This document shows, one piece after another, positions 20,536 through 32,923 of a stretch of DNA of 64,000 nucleotides; position 1 is the stretch's first letter, and each line of letters begins with the position of its first letter. Source of the stretch: Helianthus annuus (taxonomy: Eukaryota; Streptophyta; Magnoliopsida; Asterales; Asteraceae); NCBI RefSeq assembly GCF_002127325.2, contig NC_035436.2, positions 29,973,163 through 30,037,162 on the forward strand, read 5' to 3'. A program made the position numbers and the translations under genes. A model generated the notes under the pieces. It searched no databases. It was not told the origin of the DNA and worked only from the letters and a program-made list of their open reading frames with translations.

Positions 20536-23500
20536 TGATATTCGCTAATTTACACATATTTTAGTCCCCCATTTTATCCCCATTTTATGCGTTTTCGGCC
20601 GTAAAACCATCATTCGGATACTTAATTATCTACATTTTTGTTTACAGGCCTAAAACAGCATACCGGACAAGATGATAGCGAAAACGAGGACTTTCCGGAT
20701 AAAACGACGAAGCTGCGAACCTTCTGTTAGAAAAACTGACCTGGGCGTGTGGCACGGCCGTGCGACCATCTGCACGACCATTCATATCCGATGATCCATG
20801 AAGACCAGCAGTGAACGAGGGTGCAACTCCGCATTGAAGGCCAACCCGAAGAGGCACGGTCGTGCCGTATGCGGAACGGGCGTGCGGATCCGACGATCAA
20901 ACAAGACCTCAGAACTGAACGACCAAAGGACCAGGCGTGCAACCAGAACTCGGTGAGGAACGGCCGTGCCAAATGAAGAACGCCCGTGCGAGACCGAAGA
21001 CCAGTCAACGATCTGTGACATCACGCGGTATGGTGGACCACCACCAATAATTGCTTAAAGTGCACGGTCGTGCGATCGGGGAACGACCGTGTGACATCGA
21101 AAAAGCATAAAAACAGAACAGAACCATTCTATTCGTAACTCTGGAATTTTTGAGAGCTTTGCAGGAGATTTTGGGGCTCCGAAGGCTTCTGCTTTCACTC
21201 GGATTCAAGCCACATTGATCGGTTTAGCTCCATTACTATCTGGATTCTTAATCTTATGCTTGTTTATGGTTGGGTTTTCTAATCTTTCCAGAATTTTGTT
21301 AATGTTTCAAGCATTTAGATTAATATTTATGTATTATTGTAGCCTTTGGGCAAAAACACAACAATCCCTTGCTTGATTATAACCATTAGTATGTTAATCT
21401 ATGTTTGTAATGAAACTTTGAAGTATTTTCTATGATTATCTTTGATGATTAGTTTGCAACCTTGTTATTGATATTGATTTCTTGATTATAAGTAATTGTG
21501 TTGGATGATTGGTGCTTGGTTAGGTAAGATAGTTGAAAAATGAAGCTTATTTAATCATGTATTAGTAAACTTTAAACTTTGTTAACTAGCTTAACTTGGT
21601 TAAAATGTGGGCACCTTGATACTCTAACGGGTTAGTGGTTTAATAAAATGTAATTATTGTTAATCAAGAAAGCTTGCCTTCACGGAAGGACTCTAACGGG
21701 TTAGATGGTGTTGTTATGAATTCTTGCCATGATTTGTTAGCTTAGTTAGTAGTTTGGGCCAAAATTGCTATCTTGGTGAATTTATGCGTAAGATTTGTAA
21801 AATGAACTCGGTTGTGATTTAATCTAGTTTATGCTTGTCTCGGTGGTTGCATTGTGTTTATCGGTGTTGCTTTCCTTGATTAAGTGAGGTTAGAAAACTC
21901 CTAACGGATGATGATGTGTGTAGTGTAATATATTTTTAATGTATAATTAAGCCCTTTTTTACACCTTTAGCCAAGTTTTAAATTTATAAAACACGATATT
22001 CACTAACACTAAACACACATATGGGCAAGTGCACCCATCGTGGACGTAGTATAGTGTTGGTAAGATACTGAGGTCGTCCAAGGACACAAGAGCTTTTAGT
22101 ACCGGTTTATCCTCAGTGTCTAATCAAATCAAAAAGTTAGAAAAAGGTTTTTAAACTAGAAAAATAAAAACTAAATAAATGCTGAAAATAAAAATAAAAT
22201 AAAAACAGATAGACAAGATGAATCACTTGGATCCGACTCGTGTATTAGTATAACCTTTGATTATTTTCGCACGTTTGCACTTGTTTAAGAGATTATCTTA
22301 GTTATTGTAGTAGGCCCCTCTTTTGAAGGCGACGTTACCCTCAACCCAGTAGTTTGAGTCAGCAAGGATACAATCCTAAAGGGTTGGATTATTGGAAGAT
22401 AATGAATTAAGTTATTAATGCAAATTGTGGTAGGCCCCGCTTTTGGCGGTGACGTTACCCTCGACTAAGTAGTCTGAGTCAGCAGGGATACAGTCCTAAA
22501 TAGCTGGGTTATAGTATTAATAGTAGTTAACTTATGAGGGGGTCAAAGAGTTTGGATCCCCGCCATCCAATACCTATGTGCATTGAAGGAGATCCTACTA
22601 AATTTGACCCAGGTCCCTTGCAGGACCTCTAAACGCTGAACAAGGGCAAGACCCTTACCAAACCGTTCCCTTAACCCCCGACCAGGTAGCCAACATACCT
22701 CCATATAGACCGTGGAGATATGAATGGTGAAAATCTTTTATTTTATATAGACAGTAAAATAATGCCAAGACACCACGGACAAACGATAAGGAAAGATCAC
22801 CTTCAACATAAGCAACTAGTTATTAAAGTCATTAATAAAAAACCAAATAAAAAGTGCAAAAGATTAAAAATAAAAAGTATTATACTAAACACTTGTCTTC
22901 ACCAAGTGATGTAAGAGACTTAGGCAAACATGGCCTTGATTGTCAAGAACTCTTACTATCAATCTTGGATCCCGAGACGACTCACACACTCTACGATGGA
23001 CAATGGATGATGGTGGTGGATGATGGTGTTATGGTGGTGGTGGGTGGTGGATGAAGTGTGAGAGAGGTGGTGTACCAAGGGATGAGTTGGAATGAAACCA
23101 AGCACTCCTATTTATAGGCTGAACAGAAGGCTGGGCACGGCCCCGTGTCCGCTGGACACACCCCCGTGCCCGTCTGACACTCTCTCTCTTCATTAATTGT
23201 AATTCGCAATTACAATTAATGCGCCTGCTGTACTTTCGCCACGCCCCCGTGCTCACTGGACACGGCCCCGTGGTGGGCAATAGAAGCTTCTACAGGTTTG
23301 TCTTTTCTGTTGCTTCTTGGGCACGGCCCCGTGCTGGCTGAGCACCGGGCGTGTTCAGGCTTCTGTTTTCTTTTCCTTGCTTGGGAGGATGCCGTTGAGG
23401 GTTCGGGCAATCTACTTTTGTTCCTTTTCTTGTATTTATGTTAGAATTAGCTGTCTTTTTGCTTCTTTTGTGAATTTGAGCTCATTTCATCCTAAAAATA

Positions 23501-24126
23501 TAAAAGGAAGACAAAAACACTCTTTTTCCAACATTAGTACTTAAAAAGGGTTAGTTTTATGCCTTATTTGATGTAATTTATATGTTGCATTTTACACACA
23601 TCAGATGACTAACTTATTTTTAGGAGATTTTCATAGACATTTATCAATTGCACGCTAAAGAACAATTTTAGGTGGTTAGAGTGTGTTTATCGTTTTAACT
23701 TTCCGAATGATTGTCATGTTAGGATTCCCGAAAGGGATACTAATTGTCTCAAAATGGAAAATTGACCGAATGCTTCTAGTGCCAAAACTGACTTAGTTGA
23801 CATGCTTTGGTTGTGTATTAAGCAAGGCTATTTATATATAATCTACTATGTTTCATAAGTATTTGTTTATGCTTATTTTAGTTTAATTAAAAACCAAAAC
23901 AACTTATGCTTTTACCGGTAATTTAGTGACAAAGGTCTAGTATTATTTCTCCGCCCATTTCTGTGGATCGATACTTGGTTCTTACTGATACTTTACTACA
24001 TATATGACGGGGTACACTTGCCCTTTCGTGTGTGTTTTGATGTAAAAGTAATAATCATTTTTATAAATTTAAAACCAATTCGTGTGTAATTTCATTGTAA
24101 AAATATGTTTAGTCGCGCACGTACCA
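20536..24126 (+). mobile_element. Athila-like 5' LTR, interrupted by a solo LTR
   Basis: Pieces 20536-21911 and 23609-24126 together equal the 3' LTR in length (1894 bp), apart from point differences (about six in the first 165 bases). Contains GC-rich palindromes of the type gcacgg(c/t)cgtgc at 20752-20764, 20853-20866, about 20958-20970 and 21062-21093. Confidence 0.93.
21912..23603 (-). mobile_element. Solo LTR of a related Athila-type family (1692 bp), inverted
   Basis: TGATGTGTGTAGTG ... TTTTACACACATCA with 11-bp perfect inverted ends, flanked by GATGA (21907-21911 and 23604-23608). Read on the minus strand, its end region GGGTGCACTTGCCCATATGT resembles GGGGTACACTTGCCCTTTCG near the end of the host LTR. 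This supports minus orientation and a related family. No internal genes. Contains its own palindromic set (cacggccccgtg, cacccccgtgcccg, cacgcccccgtgctc) at 23136-23350. Confidence 0.93.
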
Positions 24127-24132
24127 AGTTTT

Positions 24133-24150
24133 TGGCGCCGTTGCCGGGGA
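24133..24150 (+). promoter_or_regulatory. Primer-binding site, tRNA-Asp type
   Basis: TGGCGCCGTTGCCGGGGA, six bases after the LTR end, the primer site characteristic of Athila/Tat lineages. Confidence 0.88.
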
Positions 24151-24577
24151 ACGGGCGAGTTTTAGGAACGACCCGAGTCATTGTGTTATCAGTGTATATA
24201 CTTGTTAATATTTGTGTATATTTTCATGATTATTTATTTGTTGATTTATTTGTTAATATTTCTAGCTTTTATTTCAATTTATTCATTTTCGTGATTCTTT
24301 TGTACCCTTGTAAATTTTTATTCTATTTATTTGTTCAAATCCGGATTTATTTATTCATTTATTCTTTGAGTTTTCGGCTCTTAAAAATCATTTTTGTACT
24401 AGCCGATTCGATTATTTTCGTTGCTTTAATTTTTATAAAAATTACGGCCCATTTTCGGATTCTTATAAATTTTACAGCCCATATTTATACATATTCTGCT
24501 TCTATTCAGCAAAAAAAAAATACAGCATTATTATATTAATAAAATATTCATTGTGTCAGTTTTTCGTTTGCAGGTTG
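24151..24577 (+). other. Athila-like leader with an acceptor-like end
   Basis: T-rich, no supported gene. It ends TTTTTCGTTTGCAG (about 24561-24573) four bases before the gag ATG, a good 3' splice site. The hydrophobic frame in this stretch only mirrors its T-richness. Confidence 0.55.
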
Positions 24578-25588
24578 ATGTCCTCAACTCCCGCGCCCGC
24601 TATTGCTGAGCCGACTGACGAACCAACGCATAATCTTAGAAGAAGTAAGAGGCTGCGCGAAAGGTCACTTGTCATTGCACAACGCATTGCAAACGTAATC
24701 GACGAGCCGGTGATTATCTCTGAGGACGAAAGCTCAGGGGACGAGGAGAGGGCCGTCATGGCGGACGACGACCGACCGCTGAATGAAACAAATCAGCCTG
24801 GAAGGGCAGGCCTGGAGCCCAGTATCCTTCAGCCTACTATAGATACTCCTACTTTTGAAATTAGACCTAGTATTATTAATATGGTGCAAAATTCTGTACA
24901 GTTTGACGGACGTGAGCATGAGGATCCTGGGAGGCATATCGTTGCTTTTCCCGCTGTCTGTTCGACATTTCGGATTACAGGTGTTTCGGAGGATGCGATT
25001 CGGTTGAGGTTGTTTCCGTTTTCGTTACGTGACAAAGCTAGAGCTTGGCTTATGTCACTTCTTGCCGGGTCCATCAGGACCTGGAATCAGTTGCCAGAGC
25101 AGTTTATGCAGAAATATTTTCCACCTGAGAAAACGAACAAACTACGGAACCGGATTGTTTCCTTTCGCCAGGACGAAGGCGATTCGTTGCATGCGGCTTG
25201 GGAGAGATTTAAGGATTTGTTGATTGATGTGCCACATCATGGCTTCTCCAAGCGACAGCTGGTTTTGACGTTCTATCAGAGGCTCAGCTATAATACGCAA
25301 GAGCGATTAGACGTGAACGCGGGAGGCGATCTTGGAACTAAGACGCCGACTGAAGCGTATGATATTATAGAAAAAGCTGCGTTGAAATCCAGCTCGCGTC
25401 GGGAAGGAAATAGAGGTCGATCATCATCATCATCTCGCTCAGGTGTTCATGCTGTAGACGACTACACGGCCATTACTGCACAAATCTCGGCTCTTACATC
25501 GAGATTCGTCAAGTCCCAGATGATTGCGCATGCTGGCTCGAGATGTGACCAGTGCGGAGTGTCACACGAGCCTAGGGCATGTTTTTAG
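24578..25588 (+). CDS. gag: Athila-like Gag (ends at an in-frame TAG)
   Basis: Capsid protein of the element, about 336 residues to the TAG at 25586-25588. The ATG chosen (MSSTPAPAIAEPTDEP) directly follows the acceptor-like CAG; an upstream ATG in frame at 24551 is less likely. The retrotransposon-gag domain spans about residues 120-260 (IRLRLFPFSLRDKARAWL, QKYFPPEKTNKLRNRI, AAWERFKDLLIDVPHHGF), followed by a Ser/Arg linker and the start of a Cys-containing finger (RCDQCGVSHEPRACF) where the TAG falls. The frame continues beyond the TAG without shift, so gag and pol were very probably one polyprotein, with the stop a later mutation (CAG to TAG would do it) or, less likely, a read-through signal. 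Confidence 0.85.
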   Translation: MSSTPAPAIAEPTDEPTHNLRRSKRLRERSLVIAQRIANVIDEPVIISEDESSGDEERAVMADDDRPLNETNQPGRAGLEPSILQPTIDTPTFEIRPSIINMVQNSVQFDGREHEDPGRHIVAFPAVCSTFRITGVSEDAIRLRLFPFSLRDKARAWLMSLLAGSIRTWNQLPEQFMQKYFPPEKTNKLRNRIVSFRQDEGDSLHAAWERFKDLLIDVPHHGFSKRQLVLTFYQRLSYNTQERLDVNAGGDLGTKTPTEAYDIIEKAALKSSSRREGNRGRSSSSSRSGVHAVDDYTAITAQISALTSRFVKSQMIAHAGSRCDQCGVSHEPRACF

Positions 25589-28500
25589 GGAGTCGTATAT
25601 GAGGGCCACGAAGAAGTAGATTTTGTGAGTAATCAAGTGAGGCCGCAGAACAACCCGTACAGCAACACCTATAATCCCGGTTGGAGAAATCACCCAAATT
25701 TTGGGTGGCGAGCGAACGCAGGAAATCAAAACCCATTGGGGTTCACTCGGCGTGCTCCAGCACCTCAGCAGGGTCAGCAGTACCAGCACTACAACCAACC
25801 TTACCAGCAGCGTCCATATTCGTACCAGAATCAGGGCACTGGGAGTAGCTCCCAGCAGCAGGCCCCTCAGTCTAGTTCCAAGCTGGAGGATATGATGGCT
25901 CAGCTTCTCTCTAGCTCCGAAAAACGATACCAACAAAGCGAAGATCGTTTTCTAGCTAACGAGGGAGAAATGAGGAGTCAGAAGGCCTCGATTCAGAATA
26001 TCGAGAATCAGGTTGGTCAGCTGGCACAGATGATGTCCAAAAGACCCCCAGGCGGTCTTCCGGGTAATACAGAACCAAACCCGGGCGGACACAGGGATGT
26101 GAATGCTGTCATGACCAGGAGTGGAAAAACTACCGGACCCGTCATATCGGACTCAGCACCGATCACTGAAGCGGTCCCGACTGATACACCGGACGAGGTG
26201 CAAGCCAGGCTGCGCCCAGCAAGTACAGCACAAGTCCAGGAGCCGGTCAAAGATTACACTCCTCCAGTACCTTATCCAGGCAGGCTGAAGAAGCAGAAGA
26301 ATGAAGAGCAATACGGTAAGTTCCTTGAGTTGTTTAAGCAACTACACATGAATATACCGTTTGTTGAAGCCTTGGCCCAGATGCCAAAGTATGCGAAATT
26401 CCTTAAGGATATCCTCTCGAATAAACAGAAGCTCGAGGATATATCATGTGTGGTGATGAATGAGACTTGTTCCGCCGTTCTGCAAAACCGTATGCCCACG
26501 AAAATGGGAGATCCTGGTAGTTTCAGGCTCCCGTGTTTGATTGGAAACATGTCTGTTAGCCATGCATTGGCTGACTTGGGAGCGAGTATTAACCTTATGC
26601 GGTATAAGGTTTTTACTAAACTGGATCTGGGTGAGCCGTCACCCACTAGGATGAGCATTCGGTTGGCAGACCGCTCAATAAAGTATCCGCGCGGATTTGT
26701 GGAAAACATGCTTGTAAAAATTGATAAATTTGTTTTCCCCGTGGACTTTGTTATCCTTGACATGGACGAAGATTCAAGAGTACCTTTGATACTTGGACGT
26801 CCTTTCCTCAATACAGCGAGGACGATTGTTGATGTGGCAGCTGGCCAAATCACGCTCCGAGTGAATGATGAGCACGTGACATTCGATATCAAAAGATCGA
26901 TGCAGCATCCGCAATGTCACGATGACAAGCTTTATTACGTCGACATTGTCGATGCATGTGTGTGCTCTCATTTTCAAGGTACTATTGACGAGATTGATTC
27001 GGACACACGTCTGTCGTGTGGGGACCTGATTGGCATTACGCAGGAGGGCCACGATTTCGAGCAGCCAGTCTATCAGATTAGTGACGATGGCTCCCAGAGT
27101 CCGGAGAGATTTCTTGAAATTGCCCATGTGAAAGAGGAGGAAGCAGAGCCTTCGGTTGAAGATCCGACGCCTTTGGAGTTGAAAGAACTCCCGCCACATC
27201 TCGAGTATGCATTTCTGGACGAGGAGCGTCGCTTACCTGTCATAATTTCGGCATCATTGGAAAAGGATGAGAAAAATCAGCTTCTCGAGGTTCTGAGACT
27301 TCATAAGAGAGCCATTGCATGGAAAATCATGGATATCAAGGGCATCAATCCTTCTTTTTGTACTCACAAGATTCTGATGGAAGACGAGTACAAACCATGT
27401 GCACAGCATCAGAGGCGTTTAAATCCAAATATGCAGGACGTGGTGAAGAAGGAGGTGATCAAATTGTTGGATGCCGGCATGATTTATCCTATTTCTGACT
27501 CTGTGTGGATGAGTCTGGTGCAGGTTGTACCTAAGAAAGGTGGTATGACTGTAGTCTCAAATGATAGGAATGAACTAATTCCTACCCGTACTGTCACTGG
27601 GTGGCGAGTTTGCATTGACTACCGCAAGCTCAATGAAGCTACTCGCAAGGATCACTTCCCGCTTCCATTCATCGACCAGATGTTGGAACGTCTGTCGGGG
27701 AAGTTGTATTACTGTTTCCTTGACGGATTCTCTGGGTACTTTCAGATTCCTATCGCTCCTGAGGATCAGGAGAAGACTACCTTTACATGCCCCTTCGGCA
27801 CATTCGCCTACCGGCGGATGCCTTTTGGGTTGTGTAATGCACCAGCGACCTTCCAGAGATGCATGGTTGCAATTTTCCATGACATGATCGAGGATTCCAT
27901 GGAGGTTTTCATGGATGATTTTTCGGTATTTGGGGATTCCTTCGATCAATACTTGGAAAATTTGAGAAAGATGTTGAAGAGGTGTGAGGAGACGAATCTG
28001 GTCCTGAACTGGGAGAAATGCCACTTCATGGTGAAGGAGGGCATAGTTCTGGGACACAAGATTTCGCATGCTGGTATGGAGGTCGATCCAGCCAAAGTGG
28101 ATATCATTTCAGGACTTCCGCCTCCCACCTCTGTGCGAGCGATACGGGGCTTTCTCGGTCATGCCGGGTTCTATCGGCGATTCATCAAGGATTTTTCAAA
28201 AATCGCCAGACCCATGACCCGTCTGTTGGAGAAAGACGCTCCGTTCATATTTGGAGATGATTGCTTGAGAGCCTTTGACCTTCTCAAGCAAAAGTTGATT
28301 GAGTCTGCCGTTTGAGATTATGTGCGACGCGAGTGATTACGCTATAGGGGCCGTTCTTGGCCAAAAGAGAGAAAAGCACCTTCACCCGATCTATTATGCG
28401 AGCAAAACTCTTCACGACGCTCAAGAGCATTATACCACGACTGAAAAAGAGCTCTTGGCGGTCGTTTTCGCATTTGACAAATTTAGATCGTACTTGGTGC

Positions 28501-30056
28501 TTTCGAAAACCGTTGTGTATACTGATCACGCTGCCATCCATTATCTCTTCAGCAAACAGGACGCTAAACCACGTCTGATCAGGTGGATCTTGTTGCTGCA
28601 GGAGTTCGATATTGAAATTCAAGATAAAAAGGGTGCGTTGAATGTAGCGGCTGACCATCTATCTCGGCTAGAGCATGGAGACATCGTGGACGCGCGTTGG
28701 GATTCCATAAATGACAACTTCCCACACGAGTCTTTGATGAGCGTTGAGATATGAGATGAGTCGCCATGGTTCGCCGACCTTGCGAACTACCTTGCTTGCG
28801 GGATTCTGATTAAAGGGTTGACTCACCAGCAAAAGAGGAAATTCTTTTCGGATGTCAAGCACTACATTTGGGATGACCCTTACTTGTTTCAGGTTGGTGC
28901 TGATCAAGTGATCAGGAGATGTGTTTCAGGGAAGGAGGCGACCGATATTCTGCGCCACTGTCACGAGGGACCTACCGGAGGCCACCATGGAGCCAACTTT
29001 ACCGCCAAGAAAGTGTTGGATTCCGGGTTTTATTGGCCGACTATATTTCGTGATGCGTAGAGTTGGGTTAGAGCGTGCGATGCTTGCCAGAGGGCGACAA
29101 ATATATCGGCACGTGATGAAATGCCTCAGAACTGGATTCAGGTTTGTGAAGTCTTTGATATCTGGGGGATAGACTTCATGGGACCATTTCCCCCCTCACG
29201 AGGTAATAAGTACATCCTGATCGCGGTTGACTGTGTATCGAAGTGGGCGGAGGCACAAGCCTTACCCACCAATGATGCCAGGGTGGTCGTGAGATTTTTG
29301 AAAAGCTTATTTGCCCGGTTCGGCGCTCCGAAAGCGCTTATCAGTGACCAAGGGATGCATTTTTGCAATACTCAGCTCGAGAGAGCTTTGTCCCGTTACG
29401 GTGTGCATCACCGTCTATCCACGCCCTATCATCCACAGACAAGCGGGCAGGTGGAAGTCACGAACCGGGGGCTGAAAAGAATCCTTGAGCGGTCGGTAGG
29501 TGCAAACCGCAAGGATTGGTCGGATAAGCTTGATGAAGCGTTGTGGGCTTTCCGTACGGCTTACAAGACGCCTATTGGGACTACTCCCTTTAGGCTTGTG
29601 TACGGAAAGGCATGCCATTTACCGGTTGAGTTGGAGCATAAAGCGATGTGGGGGCTAAAAACCGCAAATCTGGACCTAAAAGCCGGAGGTGAAGCCCGGT
29701 TTCTCCAGATTAATGAGTTGGAAGAGTTGCGACAACGCGCTTATGAGAGCTCCGTGTTGTACAAGGAGCGCACGAAGAGATTGCACGATAAACGCTTGAA
29801 GGACCACAAAGAATTCCAAGCGGGCGATCTTGTTCTTCTTTACAACTCGCGGTTGCGCTTATTTCCCGGGAAGCTTCATTCACGTTGGACAGGCCCATAC
29901 ACGGTTAAAGAGGTATTTCCGTATGCGACTATTGCAATAGAGAACGCGGACGGCGTTATTTTCAAAGTAAATGGGCATCGCTTGAAGTTGTACGTTACCG
30001 GGCCGACAGAGTCGGTGATGGAGGTCATTGAACTCCAAACCCTACACACATCATAA
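25589..30056 (+). pseudogene. pol: Athila-like pol: protease, RT, RNase H, integrase (several stops)
   Basis: Same frame as gag up to 28315: Gln-rich linker, coiled-coil-like stretch (25880-26040), protease with ALADLGASINLM (near 26570; Athila proteases have this Leu-Gly form), and RT with VCIDYRKLNEATRKDHFPLP and catalytic VFMDDFSVFGDS (near 27905). Close to 28300 a short deletion shifts the frame by one; from 28299 the RNase H ([27 protein letters not shown]) and integrase (zinc finger, [33 protein letters not shown]) continue in the new frame to a TAA at 30054-30056. That frame is broken by TGA at 28752-28754 and TAG at 29058-29060. All catalytic signatures are visible, but the copy as read cannot make a full product. 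Confidence 0.9.
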
Positions 30057-31307
30057 GTGTGGGGAGGAGAGAGTCTACGCTGCTGACTCGTGGATCAAAA
30101 ATGCAGCAAGAGCGTATTTTGCGCTTTTAGGGGTAGTATCGTCTTTTTAGGAAATTTTTCTAGTTTTAGCTTGGAGTCTTGCTATCGACTCGTCGACAAA
30201 AATTTAGCATGAGTCTACGCTACTGACTCACCGACAAAAATGTAGCAGGAGCGTCTTTGGCGCTATAGGGGCAAAATTGTCCGTTTTTATGTTTTTGTAG
30301 TTTTAGCGTAATTTAGGTTAGTTAGGTAGTTTTCGTTAGTCTGTACAGTTTCTATTCGTGCCGAGCGAAGGTTCTATGTTGTAATATTGTTAAAACTGTA
30401 GGCGTGTTGAAAAAATGGCGAAAAACGGCCAAAACAGTTGCTGGAAATGGTTTCTGCAGAAAATTTTGATATGCAGCTGATGCACGACCGTGCCAGGATT
30501 CGCACGACCGTGCGTTCCCGAGCTTCCGGCACGGTGGATCGCACCCTCAGTGCATCACCGAGAAAAATGAATGGGCTTGAACGACTTCGGTGACGCACGC
30601 CCGTGCGAAAATCCGCACGACCGTGCGTCAGGCTGAGGGCAGTTTTGTCATTTGGCACTATAAATACCCTCATCTGCAGCCCCCATTCACAATTCGCGAA
30701 ACCCTACCAGCACTAGGCCGTTCCAGAGCGACACTTCATCAAATCGCACGATTTTTTGCACGATCTCACACCCTTCTTCGCACGATACGTTCCTAGTTGT
30801 AGATTTCTTGTTTCCTTGCTTTCTAGGTAGATTTCCTCCGATTCAACAAGGGATTTATTAGGGTTCTCTTCATAAACAAATCGAAACCCTAACCCTTGTT
30901 TGAATCTTACTTATCGTGAACACCCGGTTAAGTTTCCGACCCCTGTTTGTACAAAAAAAGTTGTTGAGTTTGGGAAAATCAGGCTATTCAAGGTTCAGGG
31001 GTTTGAAATCTGTAGGTCACTTGTCGCACGGTCGTTCCTAGGATGGAACGGTCGTGCCAATCCGGGTGATTCACGATGTCAGCTTGTGTCCAATGTTGCA
31101 CGGTGGTGCCGATTGACCGCACGCCGTGCAGTTCCGAGTTCCCTAGGCAGATGGTGCACGTCATCGGCGACGCACGACCGTGCGTATCGCCGCACGACCG
31201 TGCCGTATGCCCAGATCAGATTTACAGCTCCTTCATAACTGTGCGTTCTGCTGTTTTCGAATGAAATTTTTCCTGTTCCATGATTTCTAACTATATTCCT
31301 CGTGCAG
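30057..31307 (+). other. Spacer between pol and third ORF, rich in palindromes
   Basis: No supported gene. It starts with a PPT-like gtgtggggaggagagag (30057-30073). Pairs of gcacgaccgtgc-type palindromes occur at 30482-30513, 30595-30629, 31024-31057 and 31170-31204. A near-repeat gagtctacgctgctgactcg / gagtctacgctactgactca occurs at about 30069 and 30211. It ends in an acceptor-like CGTGCAG directly at the next ORF's ATG. Confidence 0.6.
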
Positions 31308-32923
31308 ATGAATCATCCCTTCCTTCAGTTCGACCCCAACAATGAGCGAGAGGCTTTATGCATTCCAAAAAGAGACGCATTATGGGCCCGGAGGGGGCAG
31401 TTCGGAGTCCCAGATGGTTGGATTGGGAGGTGATGCAAGAACTCAATCAGTATGACCGATTAGAAAACATGATGAGTCGCCCACTTACAAATCTGGTCGG
31501 TTGCAACCGACCCGTTTACTTGGAGCTGACCATAGAGTTCTTTGCATCTTATACCTACGAAAAGTCGGTTGCTGCTCGACGACCCAAATTCCGCCACAAG
31601 GAGCGCATAGCTTTCAGATTATGTGGTCGATGGCATAGGTGGTCGGTTGGTCGTTTGGGTAGGAGACTCGGGATTTACACTAGGGAAGACATGGATAATC
31701 CCAATGTCTTCACAGAGCAGTTCACCTTCCCTTCTGATGCAGCATGGGATGCGTTTTGGGCTGCAAATGCTGTTGGGGACCCCTACAACCCGAGGATGTT
31801 GAAGGCCTCGCGACTTAGAGACCCTCTAGTGCGAGTGATGCACCACGTGTTCAGCCATACGATATGCGGTCGCATGGACAGTCTTGGCAACTGTCCAACA
31901 CCAGATTTGATCTTTTTATATGCATTGGTGGAGAAGGCACCCATCAACTTAGCGGCGCGAATGGCTGAATACTTTGTCAAGTGCTCAGGGCGAACTCCGA
32001 GCAGTCAGATACATGGCGGTCAGTATGTGACCGAAATAGCGTACAACGAACACTATATGACTGAGGAGGTGCTTCAGGGTCTCACTCTGATAACCGAGGG
32101 GGTTCATATCGACATTCGGTCACTGAAGGCGATGGGGGTTATCGCAGAGACTGATCAGAGGGATAGGTTGAGGGGGCTGAATAACGAGGTCTGGGACCCG
32201 TTACCCCCGCTTCCAGCAGACGAAGAGGATGTAGAGATGCAGGAGCAGCATGCAGTTCAGCAGCACGGACCGCACACACCACCACACCACACACCGCCAC
32301 ATGAGCCGCAACACCATGAGTACCACCAGCATCAGGATTGGCCTGAGTTTTATCAGCAGTTCCATCAGATGCGTGTTACGCAGGAGCAGCATGGTACATA
32401 CATCGACCAGATTAGGACTAGCCAGGACCAGATCCGGGCTAGTCAGGATCAGCTCAGGGCCACGCAGGATCAGCTGAGGCATAGCCAGGAGAGCTTATAC
32501 CAGGGGGTGAGTGCCGGATTTTCATACCTATTCGGGGTGATGCACCATGCATATCCCGATTACTTTCAGCACCCTCCACAGTTCCCACCGTGGAACCCAC
32601 CTGGTTATGGTGGTGCGGGCCCATCCTTCACGAGAGACGATGATGGTGATGACGAGTTGGTGATGGTGGTGATGTTCGTTGGTGGTTTGTATTATTATTT
32701 TAGTACTTGTTATTTCGGGTGTTCTTTTTGCTTAGTATGTCGAACACCCACGGATTGTATTGTATTGTCAAAACACTTTACTTTCTGTTATGTCGTTATT
32801 TGGATTGGTAGTATTTATGTAAATTATGGTTTATTTGTGTTTATTCTGTTACTGTTCTGTTTTGCTGTACCATATGACATACTTGCAGATTTTGGCTATC
32901 AAGTCTTCGACCGGAGCATATGA
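31308..32923 (+). pseudogene. Athila-type third ORF (ORF1/env-like position)
   Basis: Resembles the plant Athila ORF found downstream of pol, whose role is unknown (often called env-like from its position). The best start is ATG 31308-31310, directly after CGTGCAG, opening MNHPFLQFDPNNERE. That frame passes into the long frame (from 31358) only through a one-base shift near 31410. The long frame carries NQYDRLENMMSRPLTNLVGC, RLGRRLGIYTREDMDNPNVF and LGNCPTPDLIFLYALVE, then a Pro/His/Gln-rich stretch. A heptad-like repeat of about seven residues follows (RTSQDQIRASQDQLRATQ, near 32405-32480). The last ~85 residues are strongly hydrophobic and Cys/Tyr/Phe-rich with two candidate membrane spans. 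They may be real or may be read-through into untranslated T-rich sequence after the acidic DDDGDDE. Confidence 0.7.

Noticed and set aside
24105..24539. Hydrophobic 144-codon frame after the Athila 5' LTR
   Set aside because: Starts inside the LTR, covers the primer-binding site and a T-rich leader; T-rich codons give Phe/Leu/Ile by composition alone.
26272..29898. Minus-strand frames over Athila pol
   Set aside because: Shadows of the plus-strand RT/integrase frame; no motifs of their own.
30374..31264. Arg/Cys-rich frames in the pol-ORF3 spacer
   Set aside because: Formed by the GC-rich palindromes on both strands; no codon-level conservation evidence and no family.
32660..32923. Confirmed envelope transmembrane domain
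   Set aside because: Hydrophobicity there can come from T-rich untranslated sequence; without sibling comparison only the possibility is recorded.
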